A DNA stretch of 64,000 bases from Symsagittifera roscoffensis (taxonomy: Eukaryota > Xenacoelomorpha > Acoela > Convolutidae). The stretch is from assembly GCF_963678635.1 (NCBI RefSeq), contig NC_087068.1:17177872-17241871 (forward strand), given 5' to 3'. Made by a program: the position numbers and the translations under genes. Position 1 is the stretch's first letter; every line of letters begins with the position of its first letter. Under the pieces are notes generated by a model. It saw only the letters and a program-made list of their open reading frames with translations, ran no database searches and was not told the origin of the DNA. Below, one piece after another: positions 32,100 through 44,895 of the stretch.

Positions 32100-33930
32100 A
32101 AATAACTAAAAAATCCCCAAACTCAATTAAAATAAGTCTGATTAGTTGAAAGAACTTCCTTTTTAAAGCAATTTGCACCAATTTAGTTCTAAAATAAAGG
32201 AAAGGTAACTAAGCCAGGAAAACCTCCATTTTAACGAACCCGTGCCCAATAATTGTCAAAATAGGCCCAATTAATTTAGATAAAACTCTCTTTTAACAAA
32301 ATTTTTGCCCATTTATTGTCGGTACAAACTCGTTTAAGTTAGATATATTTCCATTTAACCAAAATTAGCTTTTTTTACGGCAAATAAGCTCAAATATGCT
32401 AGAAAAACAAACATTTCGAAAAAATTTTGTCCAATTTTAGTCAAAATAGCTCCGATTAAGCTAAAAAAGAACTTTCAATTTTGGCAAAACTTTCCCATTT
32501 ATGGTCAAAATCAGTCCGATTAATCTAGATGAGCTTCCATTTTAACAAAGTTTTGCCCAATTTTGTTCAAAATGAGCCCAATTGAGCTAGATAAGTTTCC
32601 GTTTTAATCAAATTTTGCACAAGTTTATGTTAGAATAAGTCCAATTATGCAAATTACTTTACCGTTTTAACAGATTTTGGACTAATTTCAACCCAAACAA
32701 GCCCAATCAAGCTAGATAAGCTTTAGGTCAGTGTAAGTCAAGTTAAGCTAGTTAAACTTCCATTTTAACAAAATTTTGCACAATTATGGTCAGCTTAAGC
32801 CCAATCAGACCAGATAAATTTCCTTTTTATTACAATTTTGCTCAAAACTATGTTAAATTTAGTTCGTGTTGCTAAATAAATTCCCATTTTAACAAACTTT
32901 GGCACAATTACAGTAATAATATATCTGATTGAGGTAGATAAACTTCCATTTGAACAAAGTTTTGCCCAAATCATGTCAAACTAGGTCCAATTAAGCTAGA
33001 TAAATTTTGAACTTAACAAAACTTTGCCCAATTTTTGTCAAAATAAGTCCAATTAATTTAAATTAACTTCCACTTTAATACAATTGTGGTCAATTCTGAT
33101 TAAAATAATTCCGATAAAACTTAATTATTTTCCATAATAAAAAAACTTTCCCATATACGTCAATTTAAACCCAATTAGGCCAAAACTTCCGTTTTTAATA
33201 AAAATGTTTCCAAATTATGTCAGAATAGGTCGAATTAAGCCAGATATACTCCCATTTTAACAAAATTTTGCCCCTCTTTGGTCAAGTATATCTAATTAAA
33301 CTAAATAAACTTCCTTCTTAACAATGTTTGCCCAATATGTGGTGCAAATTAGCATAATTAAGATAATTAAACTCCAAATTAACTGAAAACTTATCCCATA
33401 TTGGCCAAAATAGAGCCTTTTAAGCTACTTTAGATTTGTATTAATCTGAAACTTACCTAATTTTTCTTCAAATGAAGCCATTTAAGCTAAATCAACAAAA
33501 CTTTAACCTAATTTTCACCCAATTTCGGCCCCAAAAAGAGCAATTAAGATAAATTAGATTCAAATTAGTCTAAAATTAACCCATATTTGGCAAAGAAGAA
33601 TCAGTTAAGCTAGTTTAACTCAGTATTAAAATAAAACTCACCGATGATTTTGACTAAAAGAGATACCATTTAAGCTTAATAAACTAGAATTTAATCTAAA
33701 AAATAACCAATTTTGGTCAAAATAAACACAATAAACATAAGTAAACTTCAAATTTATTTAAAATTTTTCCAATTTTGATCAAATTAGGCCATTTAAGATA
33801 AAAAACACTCCAATTCTTCCAAATTGACCCAAAAATTGTTCCACATAAGCCCAACTTAGATAAAGAAAACTCAGAGTTAATTAAAAAATTATCTAAAATT
33901 TATTCAAAATAAACCCAATTAAGACCAAAT
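32100..33930. repeat. Degenerate 61-bp minisatellite (copy 1)
   Basis: Roughly 30 diverged units of about 61 bp repeat the phrases TTCCATTTTAACAAA, TTTTGCCCAATT, GTCAAAATAAG and CCAATTAAGCTAGATAA in the same order. The last units, past about 33350, are more diverged. There is no reading frame across it. Copy 2 has the same array at about 40680-42490. Confidence 0.85.
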
Positions 33931-34560
33931 AACTGATATAAGTTAAACCTTCATCAAAATTCTTTCATACTGAATTTGTCTAAGATATTGATAACCACAC
34001 TCAATTTAAATTAAACCAAATTTTAGCTGAGACTGAACCAATCACTATCCAATCAGTCACGAGGTGTTAATGAAAGTTGAAACTTGCTGAATCTAAACCA
34101 GTTTTGTTCAAATAACCAACTTAATCACAAAAGAAAAGCGTCAACTAAATTAAAAAAAAAACAACTGACATTGACAAAATTTAATGTCAACGCGATCTAA
34201 AATCAATGTTTCCTTTTTGAAAGTACAACTTAAAGTAGGAATTAAAATTACTAAAACTCTTCGGTACAATACTAACACTGAAAAAGATCATATCATTGGT
34301 TTTATCGAATTGCCATAAGGAAGATAAACACGAACTATATGTCCTTTTTGAAAGATACACTCCCAAAATAAATTCAATTTTGATGAAAAAACATTCCAAA
34401 CAAAATAATATATACTAGAAGAAAGATTAGTTGATTATTTGCTTCGTTCTCGGTTAATTTCTAAAATAACTCTAGTACAAAGATTTCATTTAAAACTAAA
34501 TGCAATCAAACAATATTTCCATGCTGTTTAAAAAAACTATCACTAAATTAAACAAAAAAA

Positions 34561-34780
34561 ATGACAAAAATACTAGCATATCCAAACTTAGCTCTCGAAA
34601 AATTTACAGGCTTAGACCTAAATGATTAAGCAAGAGAAATTTGAAATATAGTAGAGAAAATAGTATTAGCAGCAGGCACTCGATCAGCAGTCGCAGGTGC
34701 GAATCATGACGCATATGATAACAGAAAAAAAATTTTATTCGGTTCATTATTAAGAGGTACGGCCTCCCAATGAATGAGGA
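34561..34780 (+). pseudogene. Retrotransposon gag (capsid) remnant in duplication copy 1
   Basis: From ATG 34561 a frame reads LEKFTGLDLND, then IVEKIVLAAGTRSAVAGA, then YDNRKKILFGSLLRGTASQ. This is the pattern of metazoan LTR-retrotransposon Gag capsid (FTG...LLRG..A..W). TGA codons interrupt it, one exactly where the conserved Trp is expected. Downstream frames are lost. This is a different family from elements A and B. Confidence 0.65.
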
Positions 34781-35309
34781 AATGAAATTTTAAAGAGAAA
34801 AAGTCATCAGTGCTTCAATTTGTTTTCCTAAGACAAAAAAAATCAATACTGTTATACTCAAGAATCTTACAGAAACAAATAACTATATCAAAAAGATCAA
34901 TTGGCTTAACACTTGAAAGAAAAAATACAGTCGAAGATACTTTTAACTAGAAACATAAAAATGTTTTTCAAAAAATTTGTTTACTATTTCGAAGCTTGAT
35001 TGATCCAACTAGTTTGCTTACTAATCTTTAATTTATAACACTTTTTTTGAAGATGCGAATGAGTATATTCTTTTGAAAAAAAACTCCAAACAAGTCTCAC
35101 TTCTGCGCTTCTTTGTGCTACCTTTTCTAAAACTTCCTGAAACATTTGATTTGGTTGAGAATGTATACCTGCAAAAAAAAATTTTTTGTTTAACACTTAA
35201 ACACGCCTTTTGTTTAACACGCCATTTTGACGTGACTTTTTAGCAACTTTAAGATTCCAACATTCAGTTGACATCCTTTAAGAATGAGCTTTGATTGCAA
35301 ACATTAAAA

Positions 35310-35390
35310 AGCAACGTGGCACAGCCAGTACGACAAGTGAATGGAAAACAATGTTGATTTCTTCAGCGTGAGTTCGAATCCCAAACGTGA
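35310..35390 (+). repeat. tRNA-derived SINE-like head (copy 1)
   Basis: GTGGCACAGCCAG at 35316-35328 fits a pol III A box. AGTTCGAATCCC at 35371-35382 fits a B box, about 43 nt later, as in tRNA genes. I could not fold a full tRNA, so a SINE head or decayed tRNA is likelier. The same pair is at 43876 and 43931 in copy 2. Confidence 0.4.
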
Positions 35391-35570
35391 GTTCGAAAGG
35401 GACTGGTATTTAGGCAACAATTTTGGTGATTGACAAGAAAAAAACCAACATCTTTGGGCAACACATATTTCGAAAAAATATCCCTAAAACTAAACAAGAA
35501 AAATTATTGATAAAACAAACCGTAGTGACGATAATCGATGACTCCGAGTTAGATACACAATTTTAAAAAA

Positions 35571-35738
35571 ATGGCTGATGGAGAGTTTCGAAAAGTAATG
35601 CAGAAGAATAGACAAATCAAAATCACTTTCATCGAAACAGAATTCGCTGTTCATCAAAATGGTAGGATGGGAAAAATTGTAAAACTAGACAAAGGTAGTG
35701 TGACAAACAGTTCATCAGTCCAATCGTCATTGCAATGA
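35571..35738 (+). other. Short 55-aa ORF conserved in both duplication copies
   Basis: ATG 35571 to TGA 35738. The peptide is basic (FRKVMQKNRQIKITF). It is identical in copy 2 at 44131-44298, but the copies are too young for conservation to mean selection. It is possibly another Gag N-terminus fragment. Confidence 0.2.
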
Positions 35739-36100
35739 GCAAAAATCAAACGATGAAGATTACGCTGAATTCGAAGCAGATAAACAAATACATCACAAGA
35801 ACAATTAGCAAATGCTAAACAGATATTTTACTGGATAATATACCACAAGTGGTGAAAAAAGTCTTCCTTTGAACCTTTGACTTTGGGTACCCTTACAGTC
35901 GACTTTTTTTAATTGACAAAAGAAAAAAAGTTTTGTAAACACTGACTGATACGCGGAAAAGCAACTAGCATATACCGGTTTCAAACAAAAATCTTGGGCT
36001 TCACATTTATGCCATCTAAATTTCAGAAAGCTATCAGTTAGTGGGTTTATTAAAAATGGGAGAATGGAGTTTTCTTGATTTTCTTCATTTCGAATCATTT

Positions 36101-36640
36101 TTGTGTTTTATGACTGTTACTGTGTAATTTTCAATGTGTTTTATTGGTTGATTCCACTTGTACAGTCGTGTATCTAGATGTTTGAACTGGTGAAGTACTT
36201 TGAATTTCTGTTTTTTCTAGTAAAGATAATTAACTATATATTATTGAAAATACATCATTAGTAAATATTGAGTTCGCTCTCTGTGAGTTTTTATTGTTGT
36301 GTGTTTTTTATGTATTCTGTGAATACCTTCAAAATTTTTTTATCTACGTCGTCTGTTTGGATTGTATATTTGCCATGAAACGTATTTGGTGAACTGATTT
36401 CAATGGAAGAGATTCCATACTATTGTGCTATTTAACATATTCCTTTCAAATAGTGATCGATAATTTGTCTTTTGATTTTTACTTCCGGAAATTTTGTTTT
36501 GCATGGGCTATTTCCTCGTTCAAATAGATTTCCAATCAATTTTTGGCAAAATTGTATTTCTCCTCTATCATCAGTTAGTGAATTGATGAGAAATGGAAAA
36601 ACAGAGTTTTCGTCTTGACTTTCTTCACTATGGTTCTCTC
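36101..36640 (-). pseudogene. Rearranged gag N-terminus remnant of the A/B family (remnant C)
   Basis: 36195-36640 aligns with B 26150-26600 (gag N-terminus), including an identical run around the CAAATAGTGATCGATAAT word. 36110-36190 aligns with B 26622-26690 (end of the basic ORF) but sits on the wrong side, so the pieces are permuted. At the position of the B gag TGA, C has GGA, showing the B stop is derived. Confidence 0.75.
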
Positions 36641-36940
36641 CTCTATCTACGAAACTTTGACCAACACCATGCTGTATCTTGTAAAAAGAAAGGATTGTTG
36701 TTTTTGCGTCACAAAGAAATAAAGAAGCTATTGAGTATCTCGCTTCAATGTTGTGGAAATAGACAACTCACAAAAATAGAACTTTGATCAATAAATATAC
36801 ATGGAAAATAGATCCCCGCCAAAAGTAGCTGCACTTTTTGCTCACGGAAATATGTAACAGCTTTTCGGATGCTTTAATTGTCAAATATGTCACAGACATG
36901 GAATCATCTCGGAAAAAAGTAACTCGAAACATTTTTCCTC
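36641..36940. other. Unassigned 300-bp spacer before the satellite
   Basis: AT-rich with no convincing gene or repeat. It contains the boundary between duplication copy 1 and the left part of copy 2, but the exact join cannot be placed because element A displaced the matching sequence on the left. Confidence 0.4.
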
Positions 36941-37299
36941 GGTCGAACACAGTCGAACTGTTTTATCTCCCTCGAAATTCTTCTAGGTCGAAAAAACTCT
37001 TTGGTCGAATTTGGTCGAAATGTTCTTCCTCGGTCGCACAAAGTCCCAATACCCATATTGAGTCGCAATGGTCGCAACATACCTTCTTTGGGTCGCACAA
37101 AGTCGCAATACCCATATTGAGTCGCAATGGTCGCAACATACCTTCTTTGGGTCGCACAAAGTCGCAAAACATTTTTTCGGTCGCACAAAGTCGCAACATA
37201 CCCGATTTGGGTCGCAATGGTCGCAACGTACCCATTTTGAGCCGCAATGGTCGCAACATAAGTCCCCGACCCCGACCCCGACCCGGCGAAGTTGTATCT
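36941..37299. repeat. GTCGCAA satellite with the empty insertion sites of elements A and B
   Basis: This is the same tract as 9506-9850 but continuous with its flanks. ACAG at 36949-36952 is the uninterrupted target of A. CTGT at 37300-37303, just past the tract, is the uninterrupted target of B. The tract is about 6 bp longer than the copy between A and B because of one extra CCCGAC unit. Confidence 0.92.
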
Positions 37300-40200
37300 C
37301 TGTTGTAGTTTTGAGAACGACAATTGTTTGCATACAATTGATAAGATCAAATTGGAGATCCTTCGGCGTTTAAAACGTCAAAACCTTTGACAAAGCGCTC
37401 TGAAACTTTCTTAGATTCACAAACTTTATTCAATTCTCTTTGCGAGCAACCGGCAATCTATGTGTTTTAGGGATGAAGATGAACGGCGTGGCCGATACGG
37501 TTATTATGTGGGCGATACTTAAGCAGCAAGAGTCGCCTACACGCAGGGCGCAGGGCTCATAATCCATCAAGCCTGATTTCAAAAAAATAGGGACTTTTTT
37601 TCCGAAAAATATAATGTACCATGAACTAGAAGTTTCATTTCAGTTGTTAGTAATAAAATAAACTGCTTGGTGATTCTTCGAAAAGGAATTTGTGTTTTAC
37701 ATACTAACCTTTAAACTTTACTTTTAGATTTTTTAGCCAATGATTTCGAACAAGAGGTTTTCTTTCAAATTTAATCAATGAATATATGATTTGTTTTCCT
37801 TTCTAATGATTTGCATGATGAGAATTTCATCCTCAACTGCTCTATCGAAGGTTGTCTTTCTAGTTATTGAGCAATTGTTTTGAAAGAGATGGGATTAAAA
37901 TGGATTGAATGAACCAAAGCACAGAATATATGGAGAGAAAGTCTATTTTGTTGAAAGTCACAAGGAAAGAGGAGTTTGGCTCAAGTTTATTGCCGAAGCC
38001 ATAGTCTCTCCGAGTGGCAATCGAATTTTCTTCAACCTTTGCGAGTGGCAATCAAAGTTATTGTTAAATACTGCTTTCTGAAGTCACTAATTGGGTTGGA
38101 GGGAGGGGATTGCATAAAAGATCCAGTTAACATTTTAACTTTCAAATCTTCAAACAGCTTTTGTATGTCCTTGGTGTTATTTAAATGTAAATGAAGTTAT
38201 ACATTTTTAAACACTTTCATATATCACTTAAATGAATTCAATTCAATTCAAAAACCTTTGAACGCATAGAAAGGTTCTCCCTTTCACAAATACGTCCAGA
38301 TACGAATGTCGTGTTTATTATCATGTTAATTGCGATGATTTTCCAAACTTAAGCGCGGCCAGTGGCCTGCGCAAAATATATACGGCAGTGGTGATTTTTT
38401 TTCTAAAAATGTGAAACCATGTCGAAATCAGCCATGTCGAAATAATCAAATTATTAATAAATTAGTTTCCTAGTTAAAGTTTAATACAATCAAACCTGGG
38501 AGGTCGCCAGTAGGCAAATAGCTCGTCAATGTGACGCCCCTGAGCAAAAAGTGAACCACTTCTAAATCGTCTTGTTTTGTAAAGAATCAATGCTATTGAC
38601 ATGAGAGAAAAAAAATCTTTCATTTCGAATCTTCGGTGTTCTTCAGAACTAAAAAAGCATGTTTTGAGTACTTTTGAAGTATTGGGCAAAAAATTGTTAT
38701 TTTGGAAACCTTTCTTAAACAGTCTCCCCCTCCACAAAACGTGGCAATCAGAACTGAGGAAAAGCGGGAAAAACTTTGGATCAAGTTAACATCCTCCTCC
38801 GATACCCCACTGTAGTATTGAAAATGCTACACAAATACAAAAAGCTCTTGTTTTAAATGTTTACAAAAGATCCGAGCGGAATATTTTCTATTCTAAACTT
38901 GTTCACACCTCAAGATAAAAATGCCTTTTTAACTTAACATTTGATTCAGATTTCAACTGGACAACTTAACTAAAAACTTTAAAAGTCAAAACCAAATAGC
39001 TAATTTTTCGAATTCTGAACGGATTTTGTAATTCTTTTAGTTTTATTAACCTTGGAAAAAAGCAAAAATTTTAAAGAAAGTTTAACAGATGATTGAGAAA
39101 ACTGAGTGTTTATCCACGACGCCAATCAGGCGGAGTGTCTCTATTGTTTTGACTTTGAAAATAGATAAATCCCCGCTGCTCTGAATTTTAAAGTAGCTAA
39201 AGCAGGTGGAAATATTGTGAGTTCCCCCAGTTAAACTAAATATTGATTTTTTAGTATAAACACCTAACAAATTGCAAATGTCAAAGGGGAAAAGAAAACT
39301 TAAAGTCTAGACTGCAGGTGCAGATTTGTCTCAGCCAAAAGGCTGAGATATAAATCAACCTGAATGTTCAGAATTATTATTTTCCTCACTCGCTCAGTCA
39401 ATAAGAATTTTTTACATTCTTTTATTTTTCACTCACTTTCTATTTAATAAAAATTACTTTTAAAAAAAATATAACTATCCAGAACTGACAGAGGTAAGAT
39501 TCTAATTTTTTCCTGTAACTTAAATTAATGAAACTTAACCTAGATACCTCAAACCTATTTTGGTATGTTAGACAGTTGTTCATCCATTTATAACTCATTT
39601 ATACTTATTTAATCACGGCTTTTAATTAACCTGTTTTTATAAATATCTTTTTAACTTTAGGGCCAGATCGACTATGATCTATGATATGATTTAACTGAGA
39701 CTCATAATTTTATTTACTAATTGAAACAAAGGGATCTAAAAACCGACACCCCGCGTTTCTCTTAGTTAAATTGGTGCGACTTGAGCAGAGAGTTACCCCT
39801 TATTTAATATATATAGGTCTGAAAACAAAAAAACTAACGGTAGTTATTGCAAATATTACGAAAGTGAATTTCTGTTAGTCAATTTCCAACTTCAAAAAGC
39901 TAAAGACAGAGGTTATCTATCTTTAGGGCCCGCAATCTAATTACTCGCCGCATTGCCAGTTAGTCCTACAAACAGTTAAGGTTATCAATATCTTCTCTAT
40001 CGCGCATCAGTCTTTGACAGCACTCTGCTAACTTTATCTCATGACATTTTAACTCATTATTATAAAAACTATTATATACTAAAAAAGAAAACGTTGTCTG
40101 ACCAAATTGGCTAGTAAAAACATAAAATTCAGACAAGGTAACAACCATTTCACCTAAATTAGCTCAACTCACTTAAGTTAACCTAACTATTTACAGTTTT

Positions 40201-40679
40201 ATTCTTTCATCAGACAATCCGAAAGTGCTCAAAAAACTTAATAAATACTTCAATTCATTCTTAAAAATGGGGTAAAAGGTCCTGTATGCAATCTAAGTGT
40301 ACTCTAAATGATTGATAAACTAATTTCACCCATCATATACACAATCAAACCTGTGCTACATTGAGATTCGTTCTCAATTCTTCATTGTGCAATTGTGCTT
40401 ATAATATTTTCATCCTTTCGCAAGGCTTATCCTCCAACCTAACTTACCTTAAGTCTATACCTAATTATCTCACCAGGGAAGGAAATTTTGGTCTAAAATC
40501 GGGAAGGAACTGTCTACGCTCACTAGGGAAGTAACTATAAGATGTATTTTTTTTCTGACAATTTTTTTTTCGACGACCAAACTGAGCGAAGCTCACTGAA
40601 CCTTAGCTTTATTCAGGTAAAAATTACAACAAAGCGTACACAGATAAGCTATATTAGAGATAAATAACTAAAAAATCCC

Positions 40680-42490
40680 CAAATTCAATTAAAATAAGTC
40701 TGATTAGTTGAAAGAACTTCCTTTTTAAAGCAATTTGCACCAATTTAGTTCTAAAATAAAGGAAAGGTAACTAAGCCAGGAAAACCTCCATTTTAACGAA
40801 CCCGTGCCCAATAATTGTCAAAATAGGCCCAATTAATTTAGATAAAACTCTCTTTTAACAAAATTTTTATTTATTGTCGGTACAAACTCGTTTAAGTTAG
40901 ATATATTTCCATTTAACCAAAATTAGCTTTTTTTACGGCAAATAAGCTCAAATATGCTAGAAAAACAAACATTTCGAAAAAATTTTGTCCAATTTTAGTC
41001 AAAATAGCTCCGATTAAGCTAAAAAAAGAACTTTCATTTTTGGCAAAACTTTCCCATTTATGGTCAAAATCAGTCCGATTAATCTAGATGAGCTTCCATT
41101 TTAACAAAGTTTTGCCCAATTTTGTTCAAAATGAGCCCAATTGAGCTAGATAAGTTTCCGTTTTAATCAAATTTTGCACAAGTTTATGTTAGAATAAGTC
41201 CAATTATGCAAATTACTTTACCGTTTTAACAGATTTTGGACTAATTTCAACCCAAACAAGCCCAATCAAGCTAGATAAGCTTTAGGTCAGTGTAAGTCAA
41301 GTTAAGCTAGTTAAACTTCCATTTTAACAAAATTTTGCACAATTATGGTCAGCTTAAGCCCAATCAGACCAGATAAATTTCCTTTTTATTACAATTTTGC
41401 TCAAAACTATGTTAAATTTAGTTCGTGTTGCTAAATAAATTCCCATTTTAACAAACTTTGGCACAATTACAGTAATAATATATCTGATTGAGGTAGATAA
41501 ACTTCCATTTGAACAAAGTTTTGCCCAAATCATGTCAAACTAGGTCCAATTAAGCTAGATAAATTTTGAACTTAACAAAACTTTGCCCAATTTTTGTCAA
41601 AATAAGTCCAATTAATTTAAATTAACTTCCACTTTAATACAATTGTGGTCAATTCTGATTAAAATAATTCCGATAAAACTTAATTATTTTCCATAATAAA
41701 AAAACTTTCCCATATACGTCAATTTAAACCCAATTAGGCCAAAACTTCCGTTTTTAATAAAAATGTTTCCAAATTATGTCAGAATAGGTCGAATTAAGCC
41801 AGATATACTCCCATTTTAACAAAATTTTGCCCCTCTTTGGTCAAGTATATCTAATTAAACTAAATAAACTTCCTTCTTAACAATGTTTGCCCAATATGTG
41901 GTGCAAATTAGCATAATTAAGATAATTAAACTCCAAATTAACTGAAAACTTATCCCATATTGGCCAAAATAGAGCCTTTTAAGCTACTTTAGATTTGTAT
42001 TAATCTGAAACTTACCTAATTTTTCTTCAAATGAAGCCATTTAAGCTAAATCAACAAAACTTTAACCTAATTTTCACCCAATTTCGGCCCCAAAAAGAGC
42101 AATTAAGATAAATTAGATTCAAATTAGTCTAAAATTAACCCATATTTGGCAAAGAAGAATCAGTTAAGCTAGTTTAACTCAGTATTAAAATAAAACTCAC
42201 CGATGATTTTGACTAAAAGAGATACCATTTAAGCTTAATAAACTAGAATTTAATCTAAAAAATAACCAATTTTGGTCAAAATAAACACAATAAACATAAG
42301 TAAACTTCAAATTTATTTAAAATTTTTCCAATTTTGATCAAATTAGGCCATTTAAGATAAAAAACACTCCAATTCTTCCAAATTGACCCAAAAATTGTTC
42401 CACATAAGCCCAACTTAGATAAAGAAAACTCAGAGTTAATTAAAAAATTATCTAAAATTTATTCAAAATAAACCCAATTAAGACCAAATA
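40680..42490. repeat. Degenerate 61-bp minisatellite (copy 2)
   Basis: Second copy of the array at 32100-33930. Unit order and internal variants are the same, so it was duplicated as a block rather than expanded independently. One small deletion lies near 40868. Confidence 0.85.
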
Positions 42491-43120
42491 ACTGATATAA
42501 GTTAAACCTTCATCAAAATTCTTTCATACTGAATTTGTCTAAGATATTGATAACCACACTCAATTTAAATTAAACCAAATTTTAGCTGAGACTGAACCAA
42601 TCACTATCCAATCAGTCACGAGGTGTTAATGAAAGTTGAAACTTGCTGAATCTAAACCAGTTTTGTTCAAATAACCAACTTAATCACAAAAGAAAAGCGT
42701 CAACTAAATTTAAAAAAAAAACAACTGACATTGACAAAATTTAATGTCAACGCGATCTAAAATCAATGTTTCCTTTTTGAAAGTACAACTTAAAGTAGGA
42801 ATTAAAATTACTAAAACTCTTCGGTACAATACTAACACTGAAAAAGATCATATCATTGGTTTTATCGAATTACCATAAGGAAGATAAACACGAACTATAT
42901 GTCCTTTTTGAAAGATACACTCCCAAAATAAATTCAATTTTGATGAAAAAACATTCCAAACAAAATAATATATACTAGAAGAAAGATTAGTTGATTATTT
43001 GCTTCGTTCTCGGTTAATTTCTAAAATAACTCTAGTACAAAGATTTCATTTAAAACTAAATGCAATCAAACAATATTTCCATGCTGTTTAAAAAAACTAT
43101 CACTAAATTAAACAAAAAAA

Positions 43121-43340
43121 ATGACAAAAATACTAGCATATCCAAACTTAGCTCTCGAAAAATTTACAGGCTTAGACCTAAATGATGAAGAAAGAGAAAT
43201 TTGAAATATAGTAGAGAAAATAGTATTAGCAGCAGGCACTCGATCAGCAGTCGCAGGTGCGAATCATGACGCATATGATAACAGAAAAAAAATTTTATTC
43301 GGTTCATTATTAAGAGGTACGGCCTCCCAATGAATGAGGA
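43121..43340 (+). pseudogene. Retrotransposon gag (capsid) remnant in duplication copy 2
   Basis: Counterpart of 34561-34780. Copy 2 reads LNDEERE where copy 1 has a stop, so copy 2 is slightly closer to an intact gag, but the TGA codons at the Trp positions are shared and predate the duplication. Confidence 0.6.
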
Positions 43341-44895
43341 AATGAAATTTTAAAGAGAAAAAGTCATCAGTGCTTCAATTTGTTTTCCTAAGACAAAAAA
43401 AATCAATACTGTTATACTCAAGAATCTTACAGAAACAAATAACTATATCAAAAAGATCAATTGGCTTAACACTTGAAAGAAAAAATACAGTCGAAGATAC
43501 TTTTAACTAGAAACATAAAAATGTTTTTCAAAAAATTTGTTTACTATTTCGAAGCTTGATTGATCCAACTAGTTTGCTTACTAATCTTTAATTTATAACA
43601 CTTTTTTTGAAGATGCGAATGAGTATATTTTTTTGAAAAAAAACTCCAAACAAGTCTCACTTCTGCGCTTCTTTGTGCTACCTTTTCTAAAACTTCCTGA
43701 AACATTTGATTTGGTTGAGAATGTATACCTGCAAAAAAAAATTTTTTGTTTAACACTTAAACACGCCTTTTGTTTAACACGCCATTTTGACGTGACTTTT
43801 TAGCAACTTTAAGATTCCAACATTCATTTGACATCCTTTAAGAATGAGCTTTGATTGCAAACATTAAAAAGCAACGTGGCACAGTCAGTACGACAAGTGA
43901 ATGGAAAACAATGTTGATTTCTTCAGCGTGAGTTCGAATCCCAAACGTGAGTTCGAAAGGGACTGGTATTTAGGCAACAATTTTGGTGATTGACAAGAAA
44001 AAAACCAACATCTTTGGGCAACACATATTTCGAAAAAATATCCCTAAAACTAAACAAGAAAAATTATTGATAAAACAAACCGTAGTGACGATAATCGATG
44101 ACTCCGAGTTAGATACACAATTTTAAAAAAATGGCTGATGGAGAGTTTCGAAAAGTAATGCAGAAGAATAGACAAATCAAAATCACTTTCATCGAAACAG
44201 AATTCGCTGTTCATCAAAATGGTAGGATGGGAAAAATTGTAAAACTAGACAAAGGTAGTGTGACAAACAGTTCATCAGTCCAATCGTCATTGCAATGAGC
44301 AAAAATCAAACGATGAAGATTACGCTGAATTCGAAGCAGATAAACAAATACATCACAAGAACAATTAGCAAATGCTAAACAGATATTTTACTGGATAATA
44401 TACCACAAGTGGTGAAAAAAGTCTTCCTTTGAACCTTTGACTTTGGGTACCCTTACAGTCGACTTTTTTTAATTGACAAAAGAAAAAAAGTTTTGTAAAC
44501 ACTGACTGATACGCGGAAAAGCAACTAGCATATACCGGTTTCAAACAAAAATCTTGGGTTTCACATTTATGCCATCTAAATTTCAGAAAGCTATCAGTTA
44601 GTGGGTTTATTAAAAATGGGAGAATGGAGTTTTCTTGATTTTCTTCATTTCGAATCATTTTTGTGTTTTATGACTGTTACTGTGTAATTTTCAATGTGTT
44701 TTATTGGTTGATTCCACTTGTACAGTCGTGTATCTAGATGTTTGAACTGGTGAAGTACTTTGAATTTCTGTTTTTTCTAGTAAAGATAATTAACTATATA
44801 TGATTGAAAATACATCATTAGTAAATATTGAGTTCGCTCTCTGTGAGTTTTTATTGTTGTGTGTTTTTTATGTATTCTGTGAATACCTTCAAAAT

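Larger units (their letters stand above)
28716..36335. repeat. 7.6-kb host duplication, copy 1
   Basis: This is nearly identical to 37300-44895. I counted roughly 30 small differences by eye, including a copy-2 deletion of about 20 bp near 30705. Divergence is therefore under 1%. It contains a 61-bp minisatellite, a dead gag, a SINE-like head and short unconvincing ORFs. Outside those features (29060-32100, 33930-34560, 34780-35300, 35740-36100) I see only AT-rich noncoding DNA. Its left end is the element B target site. The preceding satellite, present before copy 2, is displaced to 9506-9850 by the B insertion. Confidence 0.92.
37300..44895. repeat. 7.6-kb host duplication, copy 2
   Basis: Direct copy of 28716-36335, co-linear to GAATACCTTCAAAAT at 44881-44895, after which the copies diverge. 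It lacks elements A and B. Internal counterparts: minisatellite about 40680-42490, dead gag 43121-43340, pol III-like boxes 43876 and 43931, 55-aa ORF 44131-44298. I see no other gene in it. Confidence 0.92.

Noticed and set aside
28716..36335. Host protein-coding gene in the 7.6-kb duplication
   Set aside because: Only ORFs under 100 codons, none recognised, and the longest (28763-29056) is broken in the other copy.
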